Assembly (NCBI GenBank): GCA_945875435.1
Contig: CAMCKH010000001.1
Coordinates: 124,001 to 188,000, forward strand
Direction: 5' to 3'
Length of the DNA stretch: 64,000 bases
Source of the DNA: an uncultured Erysipelotrichaceae bacterium
GTDB taxonomy: Bacteria; Bacillota_I; Bacilli_A; Erysipelotrichales; Erysipelotrichaceae
Shown here piece by piece: positions 1 to 8,555 of this stretch (positions are counted from its first letter, which is position 1; every line of letters begins with the position of its first letter). The position numbers were made by a program, and so were the translations under genes. The notes beneath the pieces are model-generated. The model was given only the letters and a program-made list of their open reading frames with translations, had not been told where the DNA came from and did not search any database.

Positions 1-433
1 CAAATAACACATTTATTTCTGCAATCACACTTAATTTACCATAAACAAAATTTATATTATCTATCAAATCATTAGGGAAAATAATAGCCACAAAAATAAA
101 TATAATAAATACAAGCATCATTGATATTATTAAAAAATCCATACTCTTCTTAATTATAATTTTAGTAAAAATAATACTCTCAATAGCTATCAACAAAATT
201 AATAAACTTCTAGCTAAATTAAAATTCAATGAAATGTTTGAATATATTATTATAAAAAATGATAAAACTATCCACTTAACACATAGCGATATGTTAAAAA
301 ACTTTCTAAATTTTAAAAGCAAACTAAATAAAATAAAAACTGAAAGCAATAATGAAACTTTAATTTCATTCAATAAAAAATAATTGTAACTAATAAATGT
401 AAAACTTAATAATAAATAAATGTATCTTTTCAT
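1..433 (-). CDS. polytopic membrane protein, C-terminus cut by window edge
   Basis: An open frame runs from an ATG at 433 off the left edge, giving 144 codons without a stop. A good ribosome binding site (GAGG at 441-444) lies seven bases before the ATG and fixes the start. The translation is almost entirely hydrophobic, with about four to five membrane segments separated by short basic loops (for example an IKK and a KFRK stretch). The pattern resembles the N-terminus of O-antigen polymerase/ligase or other polytopic proteins, but no motif settles the family. It is divergent from the WYL regulator at 511 and shares the 77-base spacer that holds a palindrome. Existence is well supported; function is unknown. 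Confidence 0.7.
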   Translation of the reverse strand, partial: MKRYIYLLLSFTFISYNYFLLNEIKVSLLLSVFILFSLLLKFRKFFNISLCVKWIVLSFFIIIYSNISLNFNLARSLLILLIAIESIIFTKIIIKKSMDFLIISMMLVFIIFIFVAIIFPNDLIDNINFVYGKLSVIAEINVLF

Positions 434-476
434 ATCATTACCTCATAATTATCATAAAATAAAAATTATTTAATGA

Positions 477-510
477 TGTCCATTTTTTTGGACAATGATA
501 TAATTATGTT
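477..510 (+). promoter_or_regulatory. operator-like palindrome and leaderless promoter of the WYL regulator
   Basis: TGTCC (477-481) and GGACA (490-494) form a perfect inverted repeat with an eight-base A/T spacer. A perfect TATAAT lies at 499-504, six bases before the ATG at 511, so transcription would start at or next to the start codon. The repeat sits in the -35/spacer zone, where a bound regulator would block transcription, which suggests autoregulation. It also lies upstream of the divergent gene starting at 433. Confidence 0.6.
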
Positions 511-1398
511 ATGAATAACACATACAGAATTTTCAAAATTTTAGAAATACTGGTTAAATACACTAATGAAAATAAACCATTAAATACCAATCAAATTATT
601 GATCATCTAAATAATAAATATGATATTTATGTAGAGAGAAAAACTGTTTATAGCGATATAAAAACATTAATAAATTTAGGTTATAATATTGAAAAAACAA
701 ATAAAGGATATTATATATACGATTACTTTTTTAATATAAATGAAATCAAAATATTATTGGACGCATTAATGGATATTAATTTTTTAGATACTGATTTTAT
801 CAATAAAATAAAAGATAAATTATATAATTTTATTGATTTTGAAAATCAAAAATTATTAAAAAAATATGATTTTATAAACCATAAAAAAGTAGATGATAAA
901 TTAAAGTACTATATAGCTATAATTATAGACAGTTTAATTAAAAATACTTCTTTAATAATGGAAGAAAATATTATATTCCCCCATCACTTACACAGAAATA
1001 ATAATAAATACTACTTAATTTACCAATACGAAAATAATAATAAAATCTATTTCAAAAGAATAGACAGGATTAAAAATTTAAATTATTCAGATAAAGTTAA
1101 AAATTCTGAGGTAAATAAAGATTTAATAATTAAAATTTTAAAAAATCAAATAAATATGTATCAAGATGAGTTTATCAGAATAACTATTAAATTAAAAAAT
1201 TTAAAGTTAATTGAATTATTTTATGATGAGTTTGAAAATATAAACAAAGTATCAGACGATTTATTCGTAGTTAATGGATATGACAATAAATTGTTTTATA
1301 GTAAATTGTTGTTGTTTAAAAATGATATTGAAATTCTAAAACCATTGAATTTAAAGGAAAATTATCTAAATTATTTAAAAGATATTATAACTGCTTAA
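511..1398 (+). CDS. HTH/WYL-domain transcriptional regulator
   Basis: This 295-residue protein has an N-terminal winged helix-turn-helix (about residues 1-65, with a typical ERKTVYSDIKTL recognition-helix segment) followed by a WYL-type ligand-binding region around residues 150-190 (YYLIYQY ... RIDRIKNL). Family members (YafY/DeoR-like) usually act as DNA-binding regulators that sense a small ligand or nucleic acid through the WYL domain. The gene has no Shine-Dalgarno sequence and a TATAAT six bases upstream. A palindrome in its promoter suggests autoregulation and perhaps control of the divergent membrane protein. Its 3' end overlaps the convergent aminotransferase gene by 14 bases. The target genes and ligand are unknown. 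Confidence 0.82.
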   Translation: MNNTYRIFKILEILVKYTNENKPLNTNQIIDHLNNKYDIYVERKTVYSDIKTLINLGYNIEKTNKGYYIYDYFFNINEIKILLDALMDINFLDTDFINKIKDKLYNFIDFENQKLLKKYDFINHKKVDDKLKYYIAIIIDSLIKNTSLIMEENIIFPHHLHRNNNKYYLIYQYENNNKIYFKRIDRIKNLNYSDKVKNSEVNKDLIIKILKNQINMYQDEFIRITIKLKNLKLIELFYDEFENINKVSDDLFVVNGYDNKLFYSKLLLFKNDIEILKPLNLKENYLNYLKDIITA

Positions 1399-2548
1399 TT
1401 TTTTCTAACATTCTTTTAATTCTAACAAGACCTTCTTTTATTTCCTCAATACTATAGGCGTAAGAAATTCTAATATAATTTTTAAAAGGTTTTCCATAAA
1501 ACTCACCCGGAACAACAAGTAAATTTTCTTCTTTTGCTAATCTTTTGGCAAATTCTAAACCATCAATCCCTAAACAAGAAACGTTAGGAAAAACATAAAA
1601 AGCACCTTCTGGATAATGAGTTGAAAGTCCTATTTCATTTAAACTTTCCACCAAATAATTTCTTCTTCTTTCAAACTCATTTTTCATTTTATAGACTTCA
1701 TTTTGACAATATTTAACTGCTGCAATTCCTGCAAATTGAGAAATACTGTTAGCAGAAATAGCACTGTAACTATGAATTAAATTAATAGCTTTTATAAGTT
1801 CTAAGTCAGCACAAAGATACCCCAATCTCCATCCAGTCATTGCAAAAGCCTTACTAAAACCTGAAATTAAAATTACATTATTTTTTATCATCTCGTTATT
1901 AGCAACACTATAATGATTTTTTTCGTATGTTAATTCAGCGTATATTTCATCAGCTATTACTAAAATATCATTTTCTTTAATTATAGATGCGATTTCATCA
2001 TAATCTTGTTTAGTCATAATAGCACCACTAGGATTATTAGGAAAATTAATAACTAATATTTTAGTATTTTTACTAACAACCTCTTCTAATGCTTTTTTGG
2101 TTAATCTAAAACCATCTTCCTCTTTACAAACTATTCTTTTAATATTAGCTTTAAGCATTGTTAAAAGTGGTTCATAAGAAACATATGAAGGTTCAACTAT
2201 CACAACTTCATCACCTTCATCAATCAATGCCCTAAAAGTTACATCAATAGCTTCGCTTGATCCGTTAGTTATTAAAATTTCATCTGTACCATACTTTAAG
2301 TTAAATCTATTTTCTAAATAAATAGATATTTCGCTTCTTAATTTTTTAAAACCAAGTATCTCACTATAAAAAGTATTTCCTTTATTGATATTATAAATAG
2401 CCTCTTCTCTTATTAAATAAGGAGTTTTAAAATCTGGTTCTCCAATAGACAAAGAAAGAATTTCCTTATCTTTATCTAATAAAACTTCAATTTCTGACAT
2501 TACACTTCTAGGTATCTGTTCATATTTTTTTGTAATAAATCTTTTCAT
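1385..2548 (-). CDS. class I/II PLP-dependent aminotransferase (AlaT/AspC-like)
   Basis: At 387 residues it has normal length for the aspartate aminotransferase fold-type I family. The PLP-binding lysine is K233 in SGFSKAFAMTGWRLGY, the cofactor-contacting aspartate is D200 (VIADEIY), and NNPSG at 171-175 is the usual asparagine loop. It likely transfers an amino group between a 2-oxo acid and an amino acid such as alanine or aspartate. It follows the Lrp-type regulator with a four-base overlap, an arrangement like alaR-alaT of Bacillus, so an alanine transaminase is a reasonable guess, but substrate specificity cannot be read from sequence. The start is an ATG coupled to the regulator stop. 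Confidence 0.9.
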   Translation of the reverse strand: MKRFITKKYEQIPRSVMSEIEVLLDKDKEILSLSIGEPDFKTPYLIREEAIYNINKGNTFYSEILGFKKLRSEISIYLENRFNLKYGTDEILITNGSSEAIDVTFRALIDEGDEVVIVEPSYVSYEPLLTMLKANIKRIVCKEEDGFRLTKKALEEVVSKNTKILVINFPNNPSGAIMTKQDYDEIASIIKENDILVIADEIYAELTYEKNHYSVANNEMIKNNVILISGFSKAFAMTGWRLGYLCADLELIKAINLIHSYSAISANSISQFAGIAAVKYCQNEVYKMKNEFERRRNYLVESLNEIGLSTHYPEGAFYVFPNVSCLGIDGLEFAKRLAKEENLLVVPGEFYGKPFKNYIRISYAYSIEEIKEGLVRIKRMLEKIKQL

Positions 2549-3030
2549 AATTTGCTAAGCAATCTTTTTTGCCCCTCTTCACTTTCAATAACAGTTCCTT
2601 CTATTTTATATGTTTTTAAAATAAAATAAGTTTCTGTTTTTAAAATACCATCAATAGTTGCGAGTTTTTTTGCAACAAAATCACTTACTTCACGCATAGT
2701 TTTACCAATTATAATTACTATAAATTCCATTTTACCACTCATAAGATACATTGTGCTTACTTCATCGTATTGATAAATTTTCTTTGCGATTTCATCATAA
2801 CCACTGTCTCTTTGAGGAACAGCTCCTATTTGTATCAATGAAATAACTTGATCGTTATTGAGTTTATCGTAATTTATAACAGTATGGTATCCGCAAATTA
2901 TTTTTTCTTTTTCAAGTCTAGTCAAGCTGTTTAAAACATCACTTTCACTCTCTTTAAGAACTTTAGCTAAGTCTTTAACGTCTATTCTGGCATTATTTTT
3001 AATAGCTTCTAATAATTTTAATTCATTCAT
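2545..3030 (-). CDS. Lrp/AsnC-family transcriptional regulator
   Basis: This 161-residue protein has an N-terminal winged helix (about residues 1-55, LLEAIKNNARIDVKDLAKVL ...) and a C-terminal RAM/AsnC effector domain with the usual alternating strands. Lrp-family proteins form dimers or octamers and sense amino acids. It is first in a two-gene unit with the aminotransferase, the same order as alaR-alaT in Bacillus, so it probably controls that gene in response to an amino acid. There is no Shine-Dalgarno sequence and a TAAAAT lies six bases upstream of the ATG. Confidence 0.88.
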   Translation of the reverse strand: MNELKLLEAIKNNARIDVKDLAKVLKESESDVLNSLTRLEKEKIICGYHTVINYDKLNNDQVISLIQIGAVPQRDSGYDEIAKKIYQYDEVSTMYLMSGKMEFIVIIIGKTMREVSDFVAKKLATIDGILKTETYFILKTYKIEGTVIESEEGQKRLLSKL

Positions 3031-3036
3031 ATTAAA

Positions 3037-3066
3037 ATTTTAACATTTTTTATTCGTTATATTCAA
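3037..3066 (-). promoter_or_regulatory. leaderless-type promoter of the Lrp-family gene
   Basis: Read on the minus strand: TTGAAT (3061-3066), an 18-base spacer, TAAAAT (3037-3042), then six bases to the ATG at 3030. The -35 lies inside the end of the upstream GH9 gene. No Shine-Dalgarno sequence is present. Confidence 0.5.
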
Positions 3067-5116
3067 TATAACCAAGCACAAAATAAAGTGGAGAATTGTA
3101 ATAAATCGCAACTTCATTGGTACTATAAGAACCTGTAACATCTAAATATCTGCTCATAATTGCTTTATTTTCATCAAAAAATGCTTGAGTTGCAGGATCT
3201 TCAAAATTTCTATTAACACCACCAACTAATGCACCGCTTAAGTAAGCAGAACCACTCATGGTAATTCTATGATGAATATTTCTAGGATAATAGCTACCAT
3301 ACCCTGTAACATAACTCATATTTAAAGGATTTGTTCCTAATACATAATGTAAATTACTAAGAGCTTGATTTTTAAGGTTAATATCATTAGTTAGTTTATA
3401 AGCTATAAGCATAGCTTTACTATCATCTAATAATCTATAGTTACTTCCCCAAGCAAGTTCTAATGAAGATATTCGATAAGGTTTTGTTAAAGAATCATTG
3501 TAAAGATTATGAATATGATCCATATAATTTTCATATACTTTGCTGTAAATTTCATCTTTTTTACCATACTGCAATAAGAAAAATGCTTTTCCATAACCGT
3601 CAGTGTTATCATAATTAAAGCCATTTGTTAATCGTTCTTTATTTTCGTATAATGATTTTGTTATTTTTTCAAGATAGGTAGAATCTTTTGTTTTTAAATA
3701 CATCGATACATTCGCATTAAATCTTTCATCTTCATCATAATTTTCACTATAATACCCAGCATTAAAACCACTAGGATTTTTAATTTCTTCATAACTATGA
3801 TTAATAACATATTCATAACTTTTATTTGCAGCTTCGCTTAATTTATGTGCAAATTCTGGGATTTCTTTTTCAAAAATAATAGATGCCATATTAAAAATCA
3901 TAACTGCATTAGCGGAAACACTAGTGTTTCTTTTAAATATATATAATTCTCCATTATCTTTATCCGGGTATATAATAGGTGCAAAATTTTTAGTTACAAC
4001 TTTATTATAAATTCCCCCACCATCTTCTTGCATTTTTAATAAAAAATTCAACCCATGATGAATTTCAGGGAGTAAATTAGGGTCTTTATTGTTTAAGAAA
4101 TAACTAAGTATTAAATCATTTAAAACTTTATTAATAGTTTGAGTATATCTTCCATAATCCCCAGCATCGTGCCAACCACCACTCACATCAAAATGCAACT
4201 TGTAATCATAATTAAGAGTTTCTAAAAGAAGAGCTTCATTGCTATGACAAACATCATGTGCCATTAAACCAAATTCATTGCTGTCTAAGGCAGTGCCGCA
4301 CCTTTGTCCTTTTATCATTTTTAAACTATCATTAAATAAATCATTATAAACACTATTATTTATTTTAAACTTATGTGAAAAATATCCAATTTCAGTTTTG
4401 ATATAATATTCTCCTTCATCTTTAAAATTTTCAATCTCAGCAATATGAATATTTTCTTTACTATTTTCATCATAACCTAAATTATAAAACTTTCCTTGAT
4501 ATACAATTTCACCATCTTGGTTTATAAGAGAAAAGAAATCACCGCAATAATAGGGACAATAAATAGTTTTATTATCATTTTCTTTATATCCCAATTGATT
4601 TACCCTAATAATTTCTTTCTTTTCGTCATAATCTTTCAATTCGATATTAGAAATTTTTATTTCATTAGCATTTTTGATATTAAAATTAAATTTTATATTT
4701 TTATCATCGTTTTTAAAGACAAAATCAAAACTGTTAAAACCATTTTCAACATTACTATTAAAAATAACCTTACCTTCATCTTCTAAAGTAAGTTCTACCA
4801 AAGCATCTTTAATATCTATTTCAAAACTAAAATTATACTGATGGGATTTTTTTAAATATATATTTTCATTATAAAAAGACGATCCATTTTCATAACTACG
4901 AATAATAAAATCATTAATGTTATTTAACTCATACGAACCATTTTTTATTTGATAATTAGTAAAATTTTTATCATAATCAAATTTATTAAAAGAATAATTT
5001 TTAAGTTTAAAATTATCATTTTTCACTAAAGTCTCGTTTGTTTTTAAAGTTTCTTTTTCTTTACACCCACAAATTAGTAGAATAAATATTAATATAATTT
5101 TTTTAATCATTTTCAA
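3050..5116 (-). CDS. glycoside hydrolase family 9 lipoprotein
   Basis: The 688-residue product starts with a short basic region, a hydrophobic helix and a lipobox (ICGC, Cys18), so it should be a membrane-anchored lipoprotein on the outer face. Residues about 35-165 look like a beta-sandwich carbohydrate-binding module, 168-255 match the Ig-like CelD_N domain (IIRVNQLGY), and 265-688 are a GH9 (alpha/alpha)6 barrel. Catalytic residues appear intact: GGWHDAGDYGRY with D317 and D320, the HHR region near the C-terminus, and the acid Glu at about 668 (STNEVAIYY). GH9 enzymes cleave beta-1,4-glucans or related beta-glucans. The start overlaps the end of uvrB by 14 bases, so it looks like the last gene of that operon. 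The natural substrate is unknown. Confidence 0.85.
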   Translation of the reverse strand: MKMIKKIILIFILLICGCKEKETLKTNETLVKNDNFKLKNYSFNKFDYDKNFTNYQIKNGSYELNNINDFIIRSYENGSSFYNENIYLKKSHQYNFSFEIDIKDALVELTLEDEGKVIFNSNVENGFNSFDFVFKNDDKNIKFNFNIKNANEIKISNIELKDYDEKKEIIRVNQLGYKENDNKTIYCPYYCGDFFSLINQDGEIVYQGKFYNLGYDENSKENIHIAEIENFKDEGEYYIKTEIGYFSHKFKINNSVYNDLFNDSLKMIKGQRCGTALDSNEFGLMAHDVCHSNEALLLETLNYDYKLHFDVSGGWHDAGDYGRYTQTINKVLNDLILSYFLNNKDPNLLPEIHHGLNFLLKMQEDGGGIYNKVVTKNFAPIIYPDKDNGELYIFKRNTSVSANAVMIFNMASIIFEKEIPEFAHKLSEAANKSYEYVINHSYEEIKNPSGFNAGYYSENYDEDERFNANVSMYLKTKDSTYLEKITKSLYENKERLTNGFNYDNTDGYGKAFFLLQYGKKDEIYSKVYENYMDHIHNLYNDSLTKPYRISSLELAWGSNYRLLDDSKAMLIAYKLTNDINLKNQALSNLHYVLGTNPLNMSYVTGYGSYYPRNIHHRITMSGSAYLSGALVGGVNRNFEDPATQAFFDENKAIMSRYLDVTGSYSTNEVAIYYNSPLYFVLGYIEYNE

Positions 5117-7067
5117 GCTCCATAATCAAATCTCTAAGTTCCATAGCTCGTTCAAAATTAAGTTGCGATGCAGCTTCTTTCATCTCTGTTTTTAAACTGT
5201 CGATTAATTTTAAAATATCAGTTTTGTTACTTTTCTTTTTACTAGCTTTAAGCATCATTTCCTTAGTTTCTTTACTTCTAATAGGTTCACTAATAGTTTT
5301 AACTATACTTTTTGGAATAATGTTGTTTTGTTTATTATAATTTTCTTGAATTAATCTTCTTCTCTTTGTTTCTTCAATAGCTTTTTGCATAGAAATGGTG
5401 ATTTTATTATGATACATTATAACTTTTCCATTCACATTTCTTGCGGCTCTTCCTATTATTTGAATTAAAGAACGATAATCTCTAAAAATACCTTCAACAT
5501 CAGCATTCACAATACAAACTAAACTAACTTCAGGAAGATCTAATCCTTCTCTTAATAAATTTACCCCTACCAAAACATCATATTTACCTTTTCTTAAATC
5601 CAGTAAAATTTCAATTCGATCTAAAGTTTTTATTTCGTGATGAATATAAGCCACTTTTAAATTATTCATCCTAAAATAAGATGTTAATTTTTCAGCAGTT
5701 TCTACTCTTAAAGTTGTTATAATTGTTCTTTCTTTTTTTTCAATACGTTTCAATATTTCACTATAAATATCATCTATTTCAGATTCTACATTTCTAAGTT
5801 CAATAACAGGATCAAGTAAACCTGTAGGTCTGATAATCTGTTCAATAACGTTATTATTAACAAGATTTAATTCATAATCTCCAGGTGTTGCACTTACATA
5901 TATTTTTTGGCATTTTATAGCCTCAAATTCTTCAAAAGTCATAGGTCTATTTTCTAACGCACTAGGAAGTCTAAAACCGTATTCTACTAAGGTGTTTTTT
6001 CTAGATCTATCCCCTTTAAACATTGCTTTTATTTGTGGGATAGAAGCATGACTCTCATCTATAACAACTAAAAAATCATCACCAAAATAATCAAAAATAT
6101 TATAGGGTCTTTGTCCTTTTTTTCTATTATCAATATGCATTGAGTAATTTTCAATACCTCTACAATACCCTATTTCTCTTAGTGTTTCTAAATCGTTTTT
6201 TGTTCTTTGACTTAATCTTTCATATTCTAAATATTTATTATTTTCTTTAAAGTATTCAAGTCTTTCATTTAATTCAATTTCTATATCATTACATGCTCTA
6301 GTAATATCATCTTTATTTCTCGCATAATTTACAGCAGGAAAAAAATTATACAAAGTATAACCCTTTAATACTTTTTTGTGAACTGCATCTACCTCAACTA
6401 TTCTTTCAACAGTATCATCGTAAAATTCAACTCTAATAACAAAATCTTCGCTATGTCCAGGCGTAATTTCAACAACTTCACCTTTTACTTTAAAAGTACC
6501 TCTTAAATGCTCATTATCATTTCTTTTATATTGTAAAGATACTAACTTTTTAATAAATTCCTGTCTGTCAATTACCTCATTAATTTTAAGTGTTGTGATC
6601 ATTCCACGATACAACTCAGGATTACTTGTGGCATAAATACAAGCTACAGATGCAATTACAATAGTATCTTTTCTTTCTAATAACGAATTTAAAGAACTTA
6701 AATAAAGCATTTCAAGTTCATTATTTATACTAGCTGTTTTTTCAATATATGTATCTGTCTTAGCGACATATGCCTCAGGTTGATAAAAATCAAAACTCGA
6801 TACAAAATATTCAACTTTATTGTTTGGAAATAATTCTTTAAATTCACTGTATAACTGCCCAGCTAAAGTTTTGTTATGAGCAAAAATTAAAGTGGGTTTA
6901 TTAACCCTTTCAATAACATTTGCTATAGTAAAAGTTTTACCACTACCTGTAACACCTAAAAGAACCTGGTCTGTTTTCCCACTTTTAATCCCTGTTACTA
7001 AGTTATCAACTGCCTTTAATTGATCTGCTTTTAAATTGTGATTACTATTAATTTTAAAATTATTCAT
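5103..7067 (-). CDS. uvrB: excinuclease ABC subunit B
   Basis: The protein has the complete UvrB layout in 654 residues: Walker A (LLGVTGSGKTFT), the beta-hairpin used for damage verification, the DESHAS helicase motif II, RIIQIIGRAARN-type motif VI (present as LIQIIGRAARN), and a C-terminal UVR domain that contacts UvrC. It is the damage-verifying helicase-like subunit of nucleotide excision repair in the cytoplasm. It overlaps the S41 protease gene by eight bases and is followed by the GH9 gene with a 14-base overlap, so it sits inside a cell-wall operon. No LexA-type operator was seen directly upstream because the upstream sequence is coding. uvrA and uvrC are not in the window. Confidence 0.97.
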   Translation of the reverse strand: MNNFKINSNHNLKADQLKAVDNLVTGIKSGKTDQVLLGVTGSGKTFTIANVIERVNKPTLIFAHNKTLAGQLYSEFKELFPNNKVEYFVSSFDFYQPEAYVAKTDTYIEKTASINNELEMLYLSSLNSLLERKDTIVIASVACIYATSNPELYRGMITTLKINEVIDRQEFIKKLVSLQYKRNDNEHLRGTFKVKGEVVEITPGHSEDFVIRVEFYDDTVERIVEVDAVHKKVLKGYTLYNFFPAVNYARNKDDITRACNDIEIELNERLEYFKENNKYLEYERLSQRTKNDLETLREIGYCRGIENYSMHIDNRKKGQRPYNIFDYFGDDFLVVIDESHASIPQIKAMFKGDRSRKNTLVEYGFRLPSALENRPMTFEEFEAIKCQKIYVSATPGDYELNLVNNNVIEQIIRPTGLLDPVIELRNVESEIDDIYSEILKRIEKKERTIITTLRVETAEKLTSYFRMNNLKVAYIHHEIKTLDRIEILLDLRKGKYDVLVGVNLLREGLDLPEVSLVCIVNADVEGIFRDYRSLIQIIGRAARNVNGKVIMYHNKITISMQKAIEETKRRRLIQENYNKQNNIIPKSIVKTISEPIRSKETKEMMLKASKKKSNKTDILKLIDSLKTEMKEAASQLNFERAMELRDLIMELEND

Positions 7068-8553
7068 AAATTAATTCTATTGCTTGTTTTAATTGTGGAT
7101 CATATTCATATCCTTGTTTTTGATATAAATTTTTTACAACACTAACAATAGATCTTTGAAGATTAATATCGATTACAGGATTTTCAGCGATTCCTTGATC
7201 TTTTTGAAAACCGATAATTGCTTGTTCAAGGCTATTATCAAAATATCCACCCATTTCTTCACTTTCGTAACCTATGTATTTTAAGGCATCTCTGGTCAAT
7301 GAAATAATTTCATTTGCATCTTTTAATCTATAAGAAACATCTTCTTTCAAAGCTATATAGTTGCTTGTTAAAAATTTTGGAGTTTCTACTAAATAATCGG
7401 GATCAATTCCGTTTTTTTCAACCCAAACATCGTTACTAGAAATCCATTTAGCAGTTGTGATTTTTAAAGTACCACCATCACTTAAAGGTATCTGTCCTTG
7501 AATAACCCCTTTTCCGTATGTTTTTTCACCTACTGTTATAGTGTTTGAAAATTGTTCTTTCATTCCTAAAATAAATACTTCAGAAGAACTTGCAGACTGA
7601 TTATTTTGTAAAATAACAACTTTTTCAATAAAATCAAAAGGAGTATCTTTGGTGTAAACAATATCTTGATTACCTTGGCTATCTACTTGTTTTAAAACAA
7701 TACTTCCCTGCTTCAAAAATAAACCTAGTAATTCTTGAGCAGATGTTAAATAACCTCCACCATTATTTCTTAAATCTATAATTAATGATGTAAGGTTGTT
7801 TCGTTTCATTTCTAATAATAATTTTTTAACATTATTTACTGTTTCTAAACCAAATGATGAGATATTCAAGTAATAGTAATTATCTTTAACCTCTCCGTAT
7901 GAACTCGCATCCACCATTCTTCTGGTTATTTTAAAAGTAATTTCTTTATCTAGTCTTTTAACCGTGATATTAACAATTGTTCCTTCTTGACCAATAGCTA
8001 ATTCTCTAATATAAGCACTGCCTTTTTCTAAAACTATTTCATCATTTATTTTATAAATTAAATCACCAGCTAAAAGACCAGCTTCGCTACCTGGTGTATT
8101 ATTATACACTCTTTCAATATAAACATTTTTATTTACATCTTCTTCCAAACCAATACCGACACCCACAAAATTCATATTTATATTTTTACTAAATTCTTCA
8201 GTTTCGGATTTTGTTAAATAATTGGTATATGGATCATTTTCAAAAGTAGTAGCTCCTTTTAAACTCTTATTATAAAAATATTCATCAAATTTTTCATTTT
8301 CATTAATATATAACCAGTTATTTTTAAAAATACTATTTATCTCTTTATGTATATTTGTTGTATAATCAATACTTGTATTTAAATATTGGTAAAACATTCC
8401 AAAACTAAAAGAAATAAGAATTGAAACTATAAAAAATAAAATTAATAATATTTTATTTCTTATTTCTTTTCGTTCTTTTTTTAATGCTATTTTTTCAAGC
8501 TCAATAATAGTCTTTTTATTTTTATCTTCGATTATTAAAACTTCTTTATTCAT
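7060..8553 (-). CDS. S41-family C-terminal processing protease (CtpA-like)
   Basis: The 497-residue protein has one N-terminal membrane helix (about residues 33-55), a PDZ domain (about 125-205), an S41 peptidase domain (about 220-390) and a C-terminal peptidoglycan-binding-like region. The Ser-Lys dyad is visible: NNQSASSSEVF near 318-327 and TYGKGV with K348. Family members such as CtpA/CtpB cut exported proteins next to the membrane, often regulating cell-wall hydrolases. It is three bases downstream of the M23 hydrolase gene, with GGGAG as ribosome binding site, which suggests it may process or degrade that hydrolase. This link is inferred from context. Confidence 0.9.
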   Translation of the reverse strand: MNKEVLIIEDKNKKTIIELEKIALKKERKEIRNKILLILFFIVSILISFSFGMFYQYLNTSIDYTTNIHKEINSIFKNNWLYINENEKFDEYFYNKSLKGATTFENDPYTNYLTKSETEEFSKNINMNFVGVGIGLEEDVNKNVYIERVYNNTPGSEAGLLAGDLIYKINDEIVLEKGSAYIRELAIGQEGTIVNITVKRLDKEITFKITRRMVDASSYGEVKDNYYYLNISSFGLETVNNVKKLLLEMKRNNLTSLIIDLRNNGGGYLTSAQELLGLFLKQGSIVLKQVDSQGNQDIVYTKDTPFDFIEKVVILQNNQSASSSEVFILGMKEQFSNTITVGEKTYGKGVIQGQIPLSDGGTLKITTAKWISSNDVWVEKNGIDPDYLVETPKFLTSNYIALKEDVSYRLKDANEIISLTRDALKYIGYESEEMGGYFDNSLEQAIIGFQKDQGIAENPVIDINLQRSIVSVVKNLYQKQGYEYDPQLKQAIELIYE

Positions 8554-8555
8554 AA

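Noticed and set aside
4496-4786. plus-strand frame of 96 codons inside the GH9 gene, and similar antisense frames elsewhere (20062-20487, 32473-32778, 52504-52815)
   Set aside because: They lie opposite strongly supported genes, lack ribosome binding sites or domains, and are mirror images of biased codon use.
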